Shown here: piece by piece, positions 18,907-27,654 of the stretch | Layout of the letters: the number at the start of each line of letters is the position of its first letter | Numbering within the stretch: the first letter of the stretch is position 1 | Assembly: GCA_951812775.1 (NCBI GenBank) | Contig: OX638326.1 | Coordinates: 1,314,335 to 1,378,334, forward strand | Direction: 5' to 3' | DNA: 64,000 nt | Source of the DNA: an uncultured Alphaproteobacteria bacterium | GTDB taxonomy: Bacteria; Pseudomonadota; Alphaproteobacteria; MPNO01; UBA2964 | Program-made: the position numbers and the translations under genes | Notes under the pieces: generated by a model | Database searches by the model: none | The model's input: only the letters and a program-made list of their open reading frames with translations | Told to the model about the DNA's origin: nothing

Positions 18907-20025
18907 TTATGCCCGCATTGCTGATGAACCCGTTGAAGGACCGGCTGCCGGGCTGACATTCAAGCTGCCCGCAACGGTTTGGTCATAGGCAGGAAGACGC
19001 GGCAGAGCCACAGGGGCATCCTTACTGCTCAAGGTCTTCATGAACTCGACGAGATCAGTCTTTTCCGGCGCCGTCAGATTCAGCTTGTAAATTTCTTCTG
19101 ACTTGCTCGGACGGGTAACAAACCCATTATCGTAATGCTCAACCACTGAGTACAGATTCTTGAGCGAACCATCATGCATGTAAGGGGCACGTTCGACCGC
19201 GTTCCGCAAAGTCGGCACCTTGAAAGCGTGCTGCATAACGACGACACCAGGGACGACCTTACCCCGACCGATATCTTTGTCGGGCATACCGATGTCATGG
19301 AAGCTGCTATCAGTGAAGTTCCAGCCAGAATGGCAAGCAACACAATTAGCTTTGTTGTTAAAAAGATCAAAGCCACGCTTCGCAGAGGTTGAAATTGCGT
19401 GCTCATCACCAGCGATCCAGCGATCAAACGGAGCGACGCCCCTGACAACAGTCCGCTCAAACGTCGCAATTGCCTTGGCGATGTTATCAACCGTTATACC
19501 CTTACCGGGGAAGCTGACGTTGAACAGCGTCCGATATTCAGGGATGGATTGAAGCTCGGCGACAATCGCTTTCATGTTCTGGTTCATTTCAACAGCTGCC
19601 GCCATGGGACCTAGCGCCTGCTGTTCAAGCGTTTCGAAACGACCGTCCCACATGAGATATTCACCCCAGGCGAGATTGAGAATAGTTGGTGTCCGACGAC
19701 CCAATCGAGTCATCGCATGGCCAATACCCTTGGCCAGCCCATCGCCCCAGGCAAAGCTGGGATTATGGCATGTGCCACAAGAGATATAGTTGGCGCCTGA
19801 CAAGCGCGGGTCAAAGAAGAGTGTCCGACCCAAATCAGCCTTGGCAGCGGTATAGGGGTTTTCCTTAGGGAATGGAATCTCAGAAGGACGTACATATTCC
19901 TTCTTCCATTCCTCACGCGATTTCTTTTCTGCGCCAATAGCAGCTGTTGAGGCGACAGTCGCGAACCCGGAAACGGCAACGACCATCGAAATGGCAAATT
20001 TCGAGATTTTATTATAAGCACCCAC
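18907..20025 (-). CDS. Di-heme cytochrome c peroxidase / MauG family protein
   Basis: Product of 372 residues with an N-terminal export signal (hydrophobic about 12-30). Two c-type haem motifs are present: CGTCH (in SCGTCHNPSFAWGDG, about residue 82) and CVACH (about 232). PTILNLAWGEYLMWDGR and PYMHDGSLKNLYSVVEHY are family blocks. It acts in the periplasm, either reducing peroxide or oxidising a protein partner as MauG does. It is the first gene of a minus-strand run with two cupredoxins, which are its likely electron partners. A second family member lies at 23955-25094. Confidence 0.93.
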   Translation of the reverse strand: MGAYNKISKFAISMVVAVSGFATVASTAAIGAEKKSREEWKKEYVRPSEIPFPKENPYTAAKADLGRTLFFDPRLSGANYISCGTCHNPSFAWGDGLAKGIGHAMTRLGRRTPTILNLAWGEYLMWDGRFETLEQQALGPMAAAVEMNQNMKAIVAELQSIPEYRTLFNVSFPGKGITVDNIAKAIATFERTVVRGVAPFDRWIAGDEHAISTSAKRGFDLFNNKANCVACHSGWNFTDSSFHDIGMPDKDIGRGKVVPGVVVMQHAFKVPTLRNAVERAPYMHDGSLKNLYSVVEHYDNGFVTRPSKSEEIYKLNLTAPEKTDLVEFMKTLSSKDAPVALPRLPAYDQTVAGSLNVSPAAGPSTGSSAMRA

Positions 20026-20191
20026 GGGAACACCCCTTCGAATAAATTACAGAAGGCGTGTAACAGACAGTATTTTTCTTAAATTATGATTAAATGCCGG
20101 CGCAATTGGTTCGACAAAGCGCTGTTGATACTCTTTTAAAGAGAAATTCAAAGATAACCAGCAAAAATTTTCTGACTTAAATAATTGATCT

Positions 20192-20234
20192 TTAAATAAA
20201 AAACGGCCGCTAAAGATAGTATCCCAGCGACCGT
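20192..20234 (-). terminator. Rho-independent terminator of the secreted protein gene
   Basis: Inverted repeat 20203-20211 / 20226-20234 (9 bp, one mismatch) with a 14-base loop, followed on the minus strand by TTTTTTATTTAAA. It lies 22 bases past the stop of the gene ending at 20256. The remainder of the 230-base gap up to 20026-20255 is AT-rich and shows no further clear element. Confidence 0.75.
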
Positions 20235-20255
20235 GAATTGGATATTGAAAATGTT

Positions 20256-20849
20256 TTAATTAGGAGGCGCGACTGTCAGCGCATAGGCCATATCGCGGCT
20301 ACCTACCGACCATTCTTGTCCTGTTCCCAACCGATAGGAGAAACCACCAGCAACATTTTCCTTATGAAAGGACCAGCTCCAGAGCGCTTTCGTTGTTGGA
20401 TCGTTTTCCCGAATGGACAGCCAATAAGTCTTACCGGCAGCGAGAACCGGTGAGCCGGACAGTGACGTATTATAGGAAAGCATCCTGTGCGATCCGATAT
20501 CCGATACTCTCGTATCCCACCCCCGTGCAGTGACCGTTTCGGAATGCAGTAGGTTTCCTGGTTTGCCCTGCTGATCAGCAAATACCAAAACCTCAAACGT
20601 CTTTTCCCCTGGCGCAGAGCTATCGTGATACTTCCCTGTCCAGCGCAAATTCGTGATTTTGCCGGTTTGTTTTAAACGAAAATCATCAGCAATCTGCTGT
20701 TTTGATTTCCCCGCGACGCTATCCCATCCATATCCATTCGTATCAAACGCTGCCTGATCATGAACGGTATCAGCCGATACTGTACTGCTGGCCAAAACCA
20801 TTGTTGCAACTGCTGCTCTCAATACGAATTTGCTTATCTGAAGTGCCAT
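20256..20849 (-). CDS. Secreted protein of unknown function
   Basis: Product of 197 residues from the ATG at 20849 (MALQISKFVLRAAVATMVLASSTVSA, a good signal peptide). Ten residues more are possible from an upstream start. The mature part has an all-beta look with IADDFRLKQTGKITNLRWTGKY, FEVLVFADQQGKPGNLL and GKTYWLSI. This pattern is shared with extracellular proteins that often carry PEP-CTERM sorting tails, but no such tail is present here. It stands alone with its own terminator and a 277-base leader region. Function unknown. Confidence 0.75.
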   Translation of the reverse strand: MALQISKFVLRAAVATMVLASSTVSADTVHDQAAFDTNGYGWDSVAGKSKQQIADDFRLKQTGKITNLRWTGKYHDSSAPGEKTFEVLVFADQQGKPGNLLHSETVTARGWDTRVSDIGSHRMLSYNTSLSGSPVLAAGKTYWLSIRENDPTTKALWSWSFHKENVAGGFSYRLGTGQEWSVGSRDMAYALTVAPPN

Positions 20850-20905
20850 CCCTGATTCTCCCAGTTTCGTGTCAGGCACCGCTTATCCATCCGCGATACC
20901 ATTCA

Positions 20906-20924
20906 CCCCTCGTTCCAGACGGGG
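20906..20924 (-). other. Hairpin in the leader of the secreted protein gene
   Basis: CCCCT at 20906-20910 and GGGG at 20921-20924, with CGT/ACG pairing inside, form a short GC-rich stem (loop TCCAG) about 57 bases upstream of the start at 20849, within a 277-base leader/promoter gap (20850-21126). It is too short to name as a known riboswitch. The rest of this gap shows an AT-rich stretch near 20990-21070 that could hold the promoter. Confidence 0.3.
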
Positions 20925-21126
20925 CAAGCCTCATGCCAGAATTGAGAGACCGGGCTCTTAAGCCGATGACAATGGTTAAGATCGTCAATTCTTAATTTTT
21001 GGGATCAGGAAATCCGGAAGATTTCCGCAGAATTATGGTTAATGTCTCAAATTATTGTAAAATTTAGTGACAACTGGAGACAGGTTAACCAACTCAGCAA
21101 AATTCAAGGTCGGGTGAAGGTCAGAC

Positions 21127-22527
21127 CTAATCGAGATAGTCTTCCAGCTTGATACGATCCCAGGCGTCCTGCGGCGGTTTGATGGGCTCTTCGAAATGAA
21201 GCGTGGCCGGGCGAGTTGCATCAATAATGACCTTTGTATTCATCGGACCGGATTCTGTACGAACCTCGCCATACGCAGCCGGGTTGAGATGAGATCCCAT
21301 TGCGTTGGGTATAAGTGCAAGGCTTCTATCCGCTTCAAACGTCGTGGCAATTGCCCATAGCACGTGTTGCTCATTATAGATGTCGATATCGTCATCCACC
21401 ACGATCACCATCTTGATATTAGGATTTGCTGTGAGCGCCGCCATTCCTGCGGACATGCCTTCACCTGGCACGCGCTTCTTTACAGAGACATAAACCGTAA
21501 ACCGGCACGAACCTGAAACCGGCATATAGACAGCTGTAACCGTTGGTACGAGATGACGGACGCTGTCATAGACCGTGCTCTCCAGGCTCAGAGCTCCAGC
21601 GAGGTTATGTTCCTGATGCGCGGGGTCGAGATCATGATAGATCGCATCATCCCGCATTGTGATCGCCGTGACATTCATTAACCCAACAGGATCTTTCGCA
21701 GGCCCGTAATACCCTGTGAATTCAGCGAAGGGACCGTCTTTGGTCTCACCCGCTGGATCAAGATATCCTTCGATTGCTATTTCAGCGAAAGCCGGCACTG
21801 GGAGATCAACAGTTTCACCATCGACGACCTCCAAAGACTCACCGAGCAGGCCGCCCATCACTTCCAGCTCACTCAAATCCATTGGTCCTTCGCACAGCGT
21901 GCCGATTAAGGCGGCCGGGTGATGACCGATAAACAGGACCGCCTCCATCCTCTTATTTAACTCTTTGTACCGCCGATATATGTAGCCACCATGATGGGCT
22001 GGATTGAACATACAGCCCAACAGGTTCTTGCCTTGTAGCTCATGACGATACATCCCGGCATTGAGAACGCCGGTATCAGGGTCCCGGACCACTAACACGC
22101 CAACATTGATGTATTTTCCTGAATCCTTTTCCGCGTGATGCACGATTGGCAATTCTGACAGATCAATCTCGTCCCCTTTGATGATGCGCTGCTTAACGGG
22201 TGCATCTCCCCTAGCAATCGTCTTGGTCGGCAAGGGGTTTGCTTCCTTCTCGATAAACTTTTGCAGGATGGCACTCTTGGGTTCACTTGGGTCCACGCCG
22301 AGCGCCAGCCCCAGAAGTTCATAATTTCCAAACAGGTTGGTAAGCAAAGGTAGCTCTGAGCCATTTACCTTCTCACAACGAATGACGGGATAGCGCCCTT
22401 CCGCGGCGAGTTTCTGCTGAATAACGCAGGGCTCGAAAACAGGATCAACCGGCTTAGAAACATTCGCGTAAAACGCTGATCCGAGCTGACGGGCTTCTCC
22501 GATAAAAGATCTGAGGTCTTTGTTCAT
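21127..22527 (-). CDS. UbiD family decarboxylase (second of four)
   Basis: Product of 466 residues from the ATG at 22527 (MNKDLRSFIGEARQLG), preferred over the 13-residue longer frame because it matches the start of UbiD proteins. N and R of the active site are in NAGMYR (R161). The glutamate pair is present as D264 and E269 in KDGPFAEFTGYY, that is with Asp in the first position where the other three paralogs have Glu. It should use prenylated FMN to act on an aromatic or alpha,beta-unsaturated acid. It is divergent (158 bases) from an amidohydrolase / YtkA / peroxidase operon. Confidence 0.92.
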   Translation of the reverse strand: MNKDLRSFIGEARQLGSAFYANVSKPVDPVFEPCVIQQKLAAEGRYPVIRCEKVNGSELPLLTNLFGNYELLGLALGVDPSEPKSAILQKFIEKEANPLPTKTIARGDAPVKQRIIKGDEIDLSELPIVHHAEKDSGKYINVGVLVVRDPDTGVLNAGMYRHELQGKNLLGCMFNPAHHGGYIYRRYKELNKRMEAVLFIGHHPAALIGTLCEGPMDLSELEVMGGLLGESLEVVDGETVDLPVPAFAEIAIEGYLDPAGETKDGPFAEFTGYYGPAKDPVGLMNVTAITMRDDAIYHDLDPAHQEHNLAGALSLESTVYDSVRHLVPTVTAVYMPVSGSCRFTVYVSVKKRVPGEGMSAGMAALTANPNIKMVIVVDDDIDIYNEQHVLWAIATTFEADRSLALIPNAMGSHLNPAAYGEVRTESGPMNTKVIIDATRPATLHFEEPIKPPQDAWDRIKLEDYLD

Positions 22528-22685
22528 CTTGATTATCCAGGCATCACAAATCCGAAAACACAGCACACCATACCATTCCGCACTGTCTCGTCACCTGCTA
22601 GAGCTCAAACACAATTTTGCGGCAATCAATATTGTCTTCTGATAATATCGCGCGATCATCCAATATTCATCAGAGGTCTCAATCG

Positions 22686-23528
22686 ATGCACAAGGCATTA
22701 ACAGGTTTTATCTTCGGTTTGCTATCTGTCGGAATTGCATCAATCGGACACTCTGCCGATCGGCCTCTAATAGATGCTCATATTCATTACAGTCATGATG
22801 CCTGGGAAGGGTTGCCCCCCGCGAAAGCTGTCGCCCTGCTCCGCAAAGCAGGGCTTAAAAAGGCCTTCGTTTCGAGTAGTAGCGACAAGGGAACGCAGCT
22901 GCTTTACAAAACCGCCCCGGATCTAATTGTGCCAGTCCTGCGCCCCTATCGGCGGCGCGGTGAACTTGGCTCGTGGATGCATGACGAAAGCGTCATCAAA
23001 CTTTTGGAAAACCGCCTTTCGACTAATAAATATGCCGGTATCGGTGAATTTCATGCTTATGGCAATGATGTGAATACCAAGGTGTTGCGTCGCGTTATTT
23101 CTCTCGCCAAACAATATGGAATTTTTCTGCATTCACATTCAGATGCAGGGGTCATCGATGGCATTTTCAAACAAAATCCCGATGCCCGCGTCATATGGGC
23201 CCATTCAGGTTTCACTGATCCTGCTGAAATACGAACTATGCTCAAGAAGTATAAAAACCTGTGGTCGGATTTAGCCTTTCGCGATGAACATGCCACTAAC
23301 GGAAAGGTCGACCCGTCGTGGCGTAAGCTTTTTCAGGATTTTCCGGACCGGTTTATGATTGGGACCGACACGTTCGCCCCAGAACGTTGGTACTATGTCA
23401 TCGAACATGCAACATAGTCCCGGGAATGGCTGAAGGATTTACCGGACTCACTGGCGGAAAACATCGCCTGGCGAAATGCCATGACGATTGCGGACTGGGC
23501 GCTAAAAACCAAATCGGTCAACAAATAG
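22686..23528 (+). pseudogene. Exported amidohydrolase with in-frame TAG
   Basis: From the ATG at 22686 a signal peptide (MHKALTGFIFGLLSVGIASIGHSA) leads into an amidohydrolase domain with DAHIHY metal ligands, a GEFHAYG block, LHSHSD and MIGTDTF. The frame is stopped by TAG at 23415-23417 after YYVIEHAT, but continues in the same frame as SREWLKDLPDSLAENIAWRNA up to a TAG at 23526-23528, four bases before the next gene. The 36 residues after the stop look like the normal C-terminus of this family, so this is a nonsense mutation, a sequencing error, or readthrough. First gene of the operon with a YtkA-like protein and a di-heme peroxidase. Confidence 0.82.
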
Positions 23529-23532
23529 ACGA

Positions 23533-23955
23533 ATGCGTTTTCTCCTTCTTTTTCTAATTTCTGGGTTCTTTACTTTCTCATCAGAGCCTGTTCTGGCCGC
23601 CTTTAATTGCGATGGCCTCCAGAAAGCCACAAGCGGACAAATATTAGAAAAAGGACCCTACAGATTGGTGTATCGCACCGACCCTGAAACCCTCACCGTC
23701 GGCAAATTCTTTGGTCTTACAATAGGCATTTGTACCACGGACGGATCACCTTTGCCTGACAGTCTGAAGGTTGACGCCACTATGCCGATGCATAGCCATG
23801 GCATGAATTATCGTTCCACGGTACAGAACATTGCCCCCGGCCAGTTCACCGCCAAGGGGTTGATGATGCATATGGCGGGATCATGGATGCTGCAATTTGA
23901 TGTCAGACAGGGAAGTACATCCACCCGGATAGCGACGAAACTCACGCTAAAATAA
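23533..23955 (+). CDS. Exported YtkA-like protein, probable copper binding
   Basis: Product of 140 residues with a signal peptide (MRFLLLFLISGFFTFSSEPVLAA). The motif ATMPMHSHGMNYR, followed by GLMMHMAGSWMLQFDV, is characteristic of the YtkA-like domain. Its Met/His cluster (MPMHSHGMN...MMHM) is suited to copper. It sits between the amidohydrolase and the di-heme peroxidase and shares one base with the peroxidase start, so the two are co-translated. A role in delivering copper or stabilising the peroxidase partner is inference. Confidence 0.8.
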   Translation: MRFLLLFLISGFFTFSSEPVLAAFNCDGLQKATSGQILEKGPYRLVYRTDPETLTVGKFFGLTIGICTTDGSPLPDSLKVDATMPMHSHGMNYRSTVQNIAPGQFTAKGLMMHMAGSWMLQFDVRQGSTSTRIATKLTLK

Positions 23956-25094
23956 TGCACCATTTTGTGAAGGGGATGTTTGCGAGCCTCGGTATTATTT
24001 TTGCCGCAGCATCGTCGCTCGCCTCCAACCAAAACACATTCTCGGAAGATGAAAGAGCAGCCATTCTTTCACATGGCCCCTGGCCGCCAAAACTAACGCC
24101 CGATCCGAGCAATCGCGTTTCCGGAAACCAGACAGCAATTGCTTTTGGGAGAGAATTATTTCGGAGTCGTTTCCTGTCAGCTTCCCGGCGCCATAGCTGT
24201 ATCACCTGTCACAATCCGAACCGCGCCTATGCAGATGGTCTAGCGCTGAGCTCTGGCGTTTCGAAAGTCGATCGCAATACGATTTCACTCGCCAATTTAC
24301 GGCTCAATCGCTGGTTTGGCTGGGATGGTGGCTCTGACAATCTTTGGGCCCAGAGCATTCGCCCTATCCTCGATCCACGCGAGTTGAACGGCTCTGCCAC
24401 CATGGTCGCCAAGCGGCTACGAAACGACATACCTTTTTCGCGTGGATACAAGGCCATTTTCAACGCATTGCCGACAAATCATACCGACGAAGATATTCTG
24501 GTTAACCTAGGAAAAGCTCTAGCGGCGTATCAGGAAACAATCGTGACGCCGCGGACACCGTTCGATCAGTTTCGCGAGGCGCTCGCTAATAATGACAACC
24601 AAAAAGCTAATCTGTATCCCCTGGCCGCCCAAAGAGGCCTTAAAATCTTCGTTGGGAAAGGAAAATGCGGTCTGTGTCATCAAGGTGCCAACTTCACAAA
24701 TGGTGAATTTGATGATGCAGGCGTTCGCTACTTCAAGCCTTCCGGGGGTATCGACAAAGGCCGATTTGGCGGCATCCAAAAGCTCGAGAAAAGCCCCTAC
24801 ACTCTGCTCGGTCGATACAACGACAACCCCTCAAAAGTACCTGGCGTCGCCACCCGCCATGTTGCCCGCTCCCATCAAAACTGGGGACAATTCAGGGTGC
24901 CGTCACTTAGAAACGTCTCCCAAACGGGGCCCTATATGCATGATGGATCACTCACGACCCTCCGGGATGTCGTAATGCATTATTCGTCTTTAAATGAAGA
25001 ACGGCTTCATCTTGATGGCAGAGGCCTGTTACGCAGTCTCAATCTCAGCCATCAAGAGATCAATGATCTGATCGCTTTTCTCGAAACACTCTAA
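23955..25094 (+). CDS. Di-heme cytochrome c peroxidase / MauG family protein (second copy)
   Basis: Product of 379 residues with a signal peptide (hydrophobic about 7-22). Haem motifs are CITCH (in SCITCHNPNRAYADG, about 76-80) and CGLCH (about 237-241). The family blocks FGWDGG and GPYMHDGSLTTLRDVVMHY are present. It overlaps the YtkA-like gene by one base. Compared with the copy at 18907 it has a longer loop after the second haem (GRFGGIQKLEKSPY). Periplasmic peroxidase, or oxidase of a specific protein partner. It is convergent with znuB 14 bases away. Confidence 0.93.
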   Translation: MHHFVKGMFASLGIIFAAASSLASNQNTFSEDERAAILSHGPWPPKLTPDPSNRVSGNQTAIAFGRELFRSRFLSASRRHSCITCHNPNRAYADGLALSSGVSKVDRNTISLANLRLNRWFGWDGGSDNLWAQSIRPILDPRELNGSATMVAKRLRNDIPFSRGYKAIFNALPTNHTDEDILVNLGKALAAYQETIVTPRTPFDQFREALANNDNQKANLYPLAAQRGLKIFVGKGKCGLCHQGANFTNGEFDDAGVRYFKPSGGIDKGRFGGIQKLEKSPYTLLGRYNDNPSKVPGVATRHVARSHQNWGQFRVPSLRNVSQTGPYMHDGSLTTLRDVVMHYSSLNEERLHLDGRGLLRSLNLSHQEINDLIAFLETL

Positions 25095-25108
25095 CTGGAG
25101 CTGTTCCT

Positions 25109-25903
25109 CTAGACCTGGCGCCGTGCAGCACCCGGCATCGCGGTCGCAAAAAACAAGGCCATAGCCACAACCACAATCGAGGGTCCAGCCGGCGTATCAA
25201 TTGTGGACGAAGCTGCCAAACCACCCAGGACCGACAAAGCCCCGACCAGGACGGCCAATATCGCCATCTGTTCCGGCGTTCGGGCAAAACGCCTCGCCGT
25301 TGCTGGCGGAATGATCAACATTGAAACAATCAGCATAATGCCAACAATTTTCATGGCGATCGCGATGACAAAGGCAATCATCAACATGAATACCAGACGC
25401 ATTGCGCTGACGGGCACTCCCTCCACCCGTGCCAACTCTTCATGTACAGACATCGACAGCAGGCCGCGCCACATTAAAGCCAACATCAAAAGACAGGCGG
25501 CGCCGCCGCCATAAATCCAGATCAGGTCCTCAGACGAAACCACCAGGATATCCCCGAAGAGATATCCCATAAGGTCGACACGGACGTTATCCAGGAAGGC
25601 TATCGCGACAAGCCCCAATGCCAACAACCCGTGGGCCAGAATGCCCAAAATTGTATCGGTCGCAAAACGTGGATCGCGCTCCATCGAAAACACCGTTGCG
25701 GCAATGACAACGCAGGTTGCCACAACACCGAGCATTGGGTTGATGCCGAGCAAAAGCCCCAGCGCGACCCCGAGCAATGCGGAATGCGACAGGGTTGCGC
25801 CAAAATACGACATTCTCCGCCACACAACAAAGCAACCAAGCGGACCAGCCACCAACGACACCCCAATGCCAGCGGCGAGTGCCATCAGAAAGAACTCATC
25901 CAT
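25109..25903 (-). CDS. znuB: Zinc ABC transporter permease ZnuB
   Basis: Integral membrane protein of 264 residues (ABC-3 family) from the ATG at 25903 (MDEFFLMALAAGIGV), which overlaps the znuC stop by 8 bases. About eight hydrophobic segments are present. The family signatures GPLGCFVVWRRMSYFGATLSHSALLG and the EAA-like MLIVSMLIIPPATARRFA are visible. It forms the channel for high-affinity Zn2+ import. It is the last gene of zur-znuC-znuB. The periplasmic binding protein gene znuA is not in this window. Confidence 0.94.
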   Translation of the reverse strand: MDEFFLMALAAGIGVSLVAGPLGCFVVWRRMSYFGATLSHSALLGVALGLLLGINPMLGVVATCVVIAATVFSMERDPRFATDTILGILAHGLLALGLVAIAFLDNVRVDLMGYLFGDILVVSSEDLIWIYGGGAACLLMLALMWRGLLSMSVHEELARVEGVPVSAMRLVFMLMIAFVIAIAMKIVGIMLIVSMLIIPPATARRFARTPEQMAILAVLVGALSVLGGLAASSTIDTPAGPSIVVVAMALFFATAMPGAARRQV

Positions 25904-26687
25904 GGCTGTGCTCATGATCGTGATGATCTTCCTGGTCCACCGGCGCCCCACTTAAATCATGATCATGATCATGATGATGTGTGTAGACGGCCATAGCGGA
26001 CGCGGCGGCTTCTGAACCAAATAATTCTAGATAGGCTGGATTACGCGTCACCGCATCAGGCTGCCCTTCGCAACAAATGTGATGGTTAAGACACAGCACA
26101 CGATCAGTCGCCGCCATGACGAGATGCAAATTGTGGGACACCAGCAAGATACCGCATTGCCGTCTGTCGCGGATCGCTCGGATCAACTCGTAGAGCTCTG
26201 CCTGACCACCAAAATCAACCCCCGCTGTTGGCTCATCCAGCACAAGAAGGTCAGGGTCGCGAAGCAGCGCCCGTGCCAAAAGGACACGCCGGGTTTCGCC
26301 ACCAGACAGCCCCTGCATTGGTGTATCTATAACCTTGGCCACACCGACTTCGTCCAACGCTCTTTTCATGTCATCTTCAGGTGCCAACGCGCCGAGCCGC
26401 AAAAAGCGCCGTACATTGATAGGCATCGTCGGATCGATTTCCAATTGCTGCGGGACATAGCCAATCGTTACGTCGGGTTCCCGCTCTATCGTGCCACTGT
26501 CACAGTCGATCAGCCGCAACAAAGCCCGAATTAACGTGGATTTTCCGGCACCGTTAGGGCCGACCAATGTAACGATTTCGCCGGCACTAACGCTCAAACT
26601 GATTTTATCAATGACCGTTTGACTACCACGGTGGATAGTCAGACCCTCAGCGGAGATAAGCGGTTTTCCGGCTTCCCGATCAGCCAT
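25896..26687 (-). CDS. znuC: Zinc ABC transporter ATP-binding protein ZnuC
   Basis: Product of 263 residues from the ATG at 26687, which overlaps the zur stop by 8 bases. Walker A is GPNGAGKST, the signature is LSGGE, Walker B is LLVLDEP, and the switch His is in LLVSHN. The C-terminus is a His/Asp-rich tail (HHHDHDHD ... HHDHEHSHG), coded in part by a CATGAT-type repeat, which probably binds zinc. It energises ZnuB and is transcribed from the Zur-controlled promoter upstream of zur. Confidence 0.95.
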   Translation of the reverse strand: MADREAGKPLISAEGLTIHRGSQTVIDKISLSVSAGEIVTLVGPNGAGKSTLIRALLRLIDCDSGTIEREPDVTIGYVPQQLEIDPTMPINVRRFLRLGALAPEDDMKRALDEVGVAKVIDTPMQGLSGGETRRVLLARALLRDPDLLVLDEPTAGVDFGGQAELYELIRAIRDRRQCGILLVSHNLHLVMAATDRVLCLNHHICCEGQPDAVTRNPAYLELFGSEAAASAMAVYTHHHDHDHDLSGAPVDQEDHHDHEHSHG

Positions 26688-27195
26688 TACTGGTCTCAGC
26701 CGTACACTCCGCACACAAACCGATTACTTCAACAGTCTGTTGCTGAACATCAAAACCGAGCGCATCCGCGCGACGTGATACAGCCCGGCCGATTGCCTTG
26801 TCATCGAGCTCCGCAACGGCGTGACAGTCGCGACAGATCAGAAATTGGCCACCATGGTGTCGTTCCGGGTCGCCGCATCCGACATAGGCGTTGAGTGATT
26901 CGATCCGATGGATAAGCCGATGTTCCATAAGGAAATCGAGCGCCCGATAGACTGTTGGAGGCGCCGCATTCCGGCGACTGTCTCTCAGTTTTTCAAGGAT
27001 ATCATAAGCACCTATTGGCCCATGGCTGGACCAAACCAGTTCAAGCACCAGGCGGCGCAAGGGGGTAAAGCTCAGCCCCTCCTTTTTGCAACAAATTTCT
27101 GCGGCAGCAAGTGCGTCCGCTACACATTGCTCGTGATCATGTTTGTGGGACTGGAAGGGAGCGATGATCTGCGTATCACCTTTCACTTTCTTCAC
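26680..27195 (-). CDS. zur: Zinc uptake regulator Zur (Fur family)
   Basis: Product of 171 residues: an N-terminal winged helix with LTPLRRLVLELVW-like and PPTVYRALDFL (recognition helix), and a C-terminal dimer domain with structural zinc Cys pairs CRDC and CAEC plus His ligands in ERHHGG. The N-terminal extension SHKHDHEQC is also His rich. It senses zinc and represses its own operon. The context (znuC and znuB on the same strand, coupled) decides Zur rather than Fur. Confidence 0.93.
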   Translation of the reverse strand: MKKVKGDTQIIAPFQSHKHDHEQCVADALAAAEICCKKEGLSFTPLRRLVLELVWSSHGPIGAYDILEKLRDSRRNAAPPTVYRALDFLMEHRLIHRIESLNAYVGCGDPERHHGGQFLICRDCHAVAELDDKAIGRAVSRRADALGFDVQQQTVEVIGLCAECTAETSNG

Positions 27196-27213
27196 GGCGC
27201 CCTCCTAAAATTC

Positions 27214-27238
27214 CTAGTGTTATAACATATCATATATT
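27214..27238 (-). promoter_or_regulatory. Candidate Zur operator
   Basis: The perfect palindrome TGTTATAACA at 27219-27228, embedded in an AT-rich context (GTGTTATAACATATCATATAT), resembles the half-sites of known Zur boxes (GTTATA...TATAAC). It lies 24 bases upstream of the zur start, where it would cover the promoter of zur-znuCB. Confidence 0.55.
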
Positions 27239-27291
27239 CCCTGAGCTTTTACAAGTTTGTTGCCGATAGAGCAGCTTGAAGCAGCTCCATT

Positions 27292-27319
27292 ATTTTGATA
27301 ATTCTAAAATTATGAAAAT
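27292..27319 (+). promoter_or_regulatory. Candidate ArsR operator overlapping the arsR start
   Basis: Dyad with left arm ATTTTGATAATT (27292-27303) and right arm read in reverse complement ATTTTCATAATT, 11 of 12 matches. The right arm contains the ATG at 27312. This would give autorepression by blocking both promoter clearance and translation start. The symmetry is seen; the ArsR binding is inferred. Confidence 0.45.
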
Positions 27320-27653
27320 AAATAATGCTATTGAAGCACTGTCTTCCCTCGCTCAGGAGACGAGGCTGCTCATATTTCGTCTTCTGGTAAAAACTGGACC
27401 CGAGGGGCTACCCGCGGGGAAAATTGCCATAAAACTGAAACTTTCAGCGCCTACATTGTCCTTTCATTTAAAAGAACTCAAATCAGCGGGGCTGATCAAC
27501 TGTACGCGTGAGGGGAGATCCTTGATCTACAACGCAAATTTCAAAGGAATGCGAAACCTCGTTGAGTTTCTGACCGAGGATTGTTGCGATGGGCAGCCAG
27601 AAGTGTGTGGCCTGCCACAAGAAATGAACAAGGAGAAAGAAGAGGCTGTATAA
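27312..27653 (+). CDS. arsR: ArsR family transcriptional regulator
   Basis: Winged-helix repressor of 113 residues from the ATG at 27312 ([19 protein letters not shown]), chosen over a start 12 residues upstream because it fits the family N-terminus. The DNA-binding helix is [18 protein letters not shown]. Arsenite-binding thiols are probably the C-terminal Cys residues in [12 protein letters not shown], a placement seen in proteobacterial ArsR types other than the classical CVC motif. It precedes arsC by one base and heads the arsR-arsC-aqpS operon, divergent from zur. Confidence 0.9.
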   Translation: MKINNAIEALSSLAQETRLLIFRLLVKTGPEGLPAGKIAIKLKLSAPTLSFHLKELKSAGLINCTREGRSLIYNANFKGMRNLVEFLTEDCCDGQPEVCGLPQEMNKEKEEAV

Positions 27654-27654
27654 A

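Noticed and set aside
25950..25980. CATGAT-type short repeat, possible repeat array
   Set aside because: It codes the His/Asp tail of ZnuC in frame; codon-driven low complexity is a sufficient explanation.
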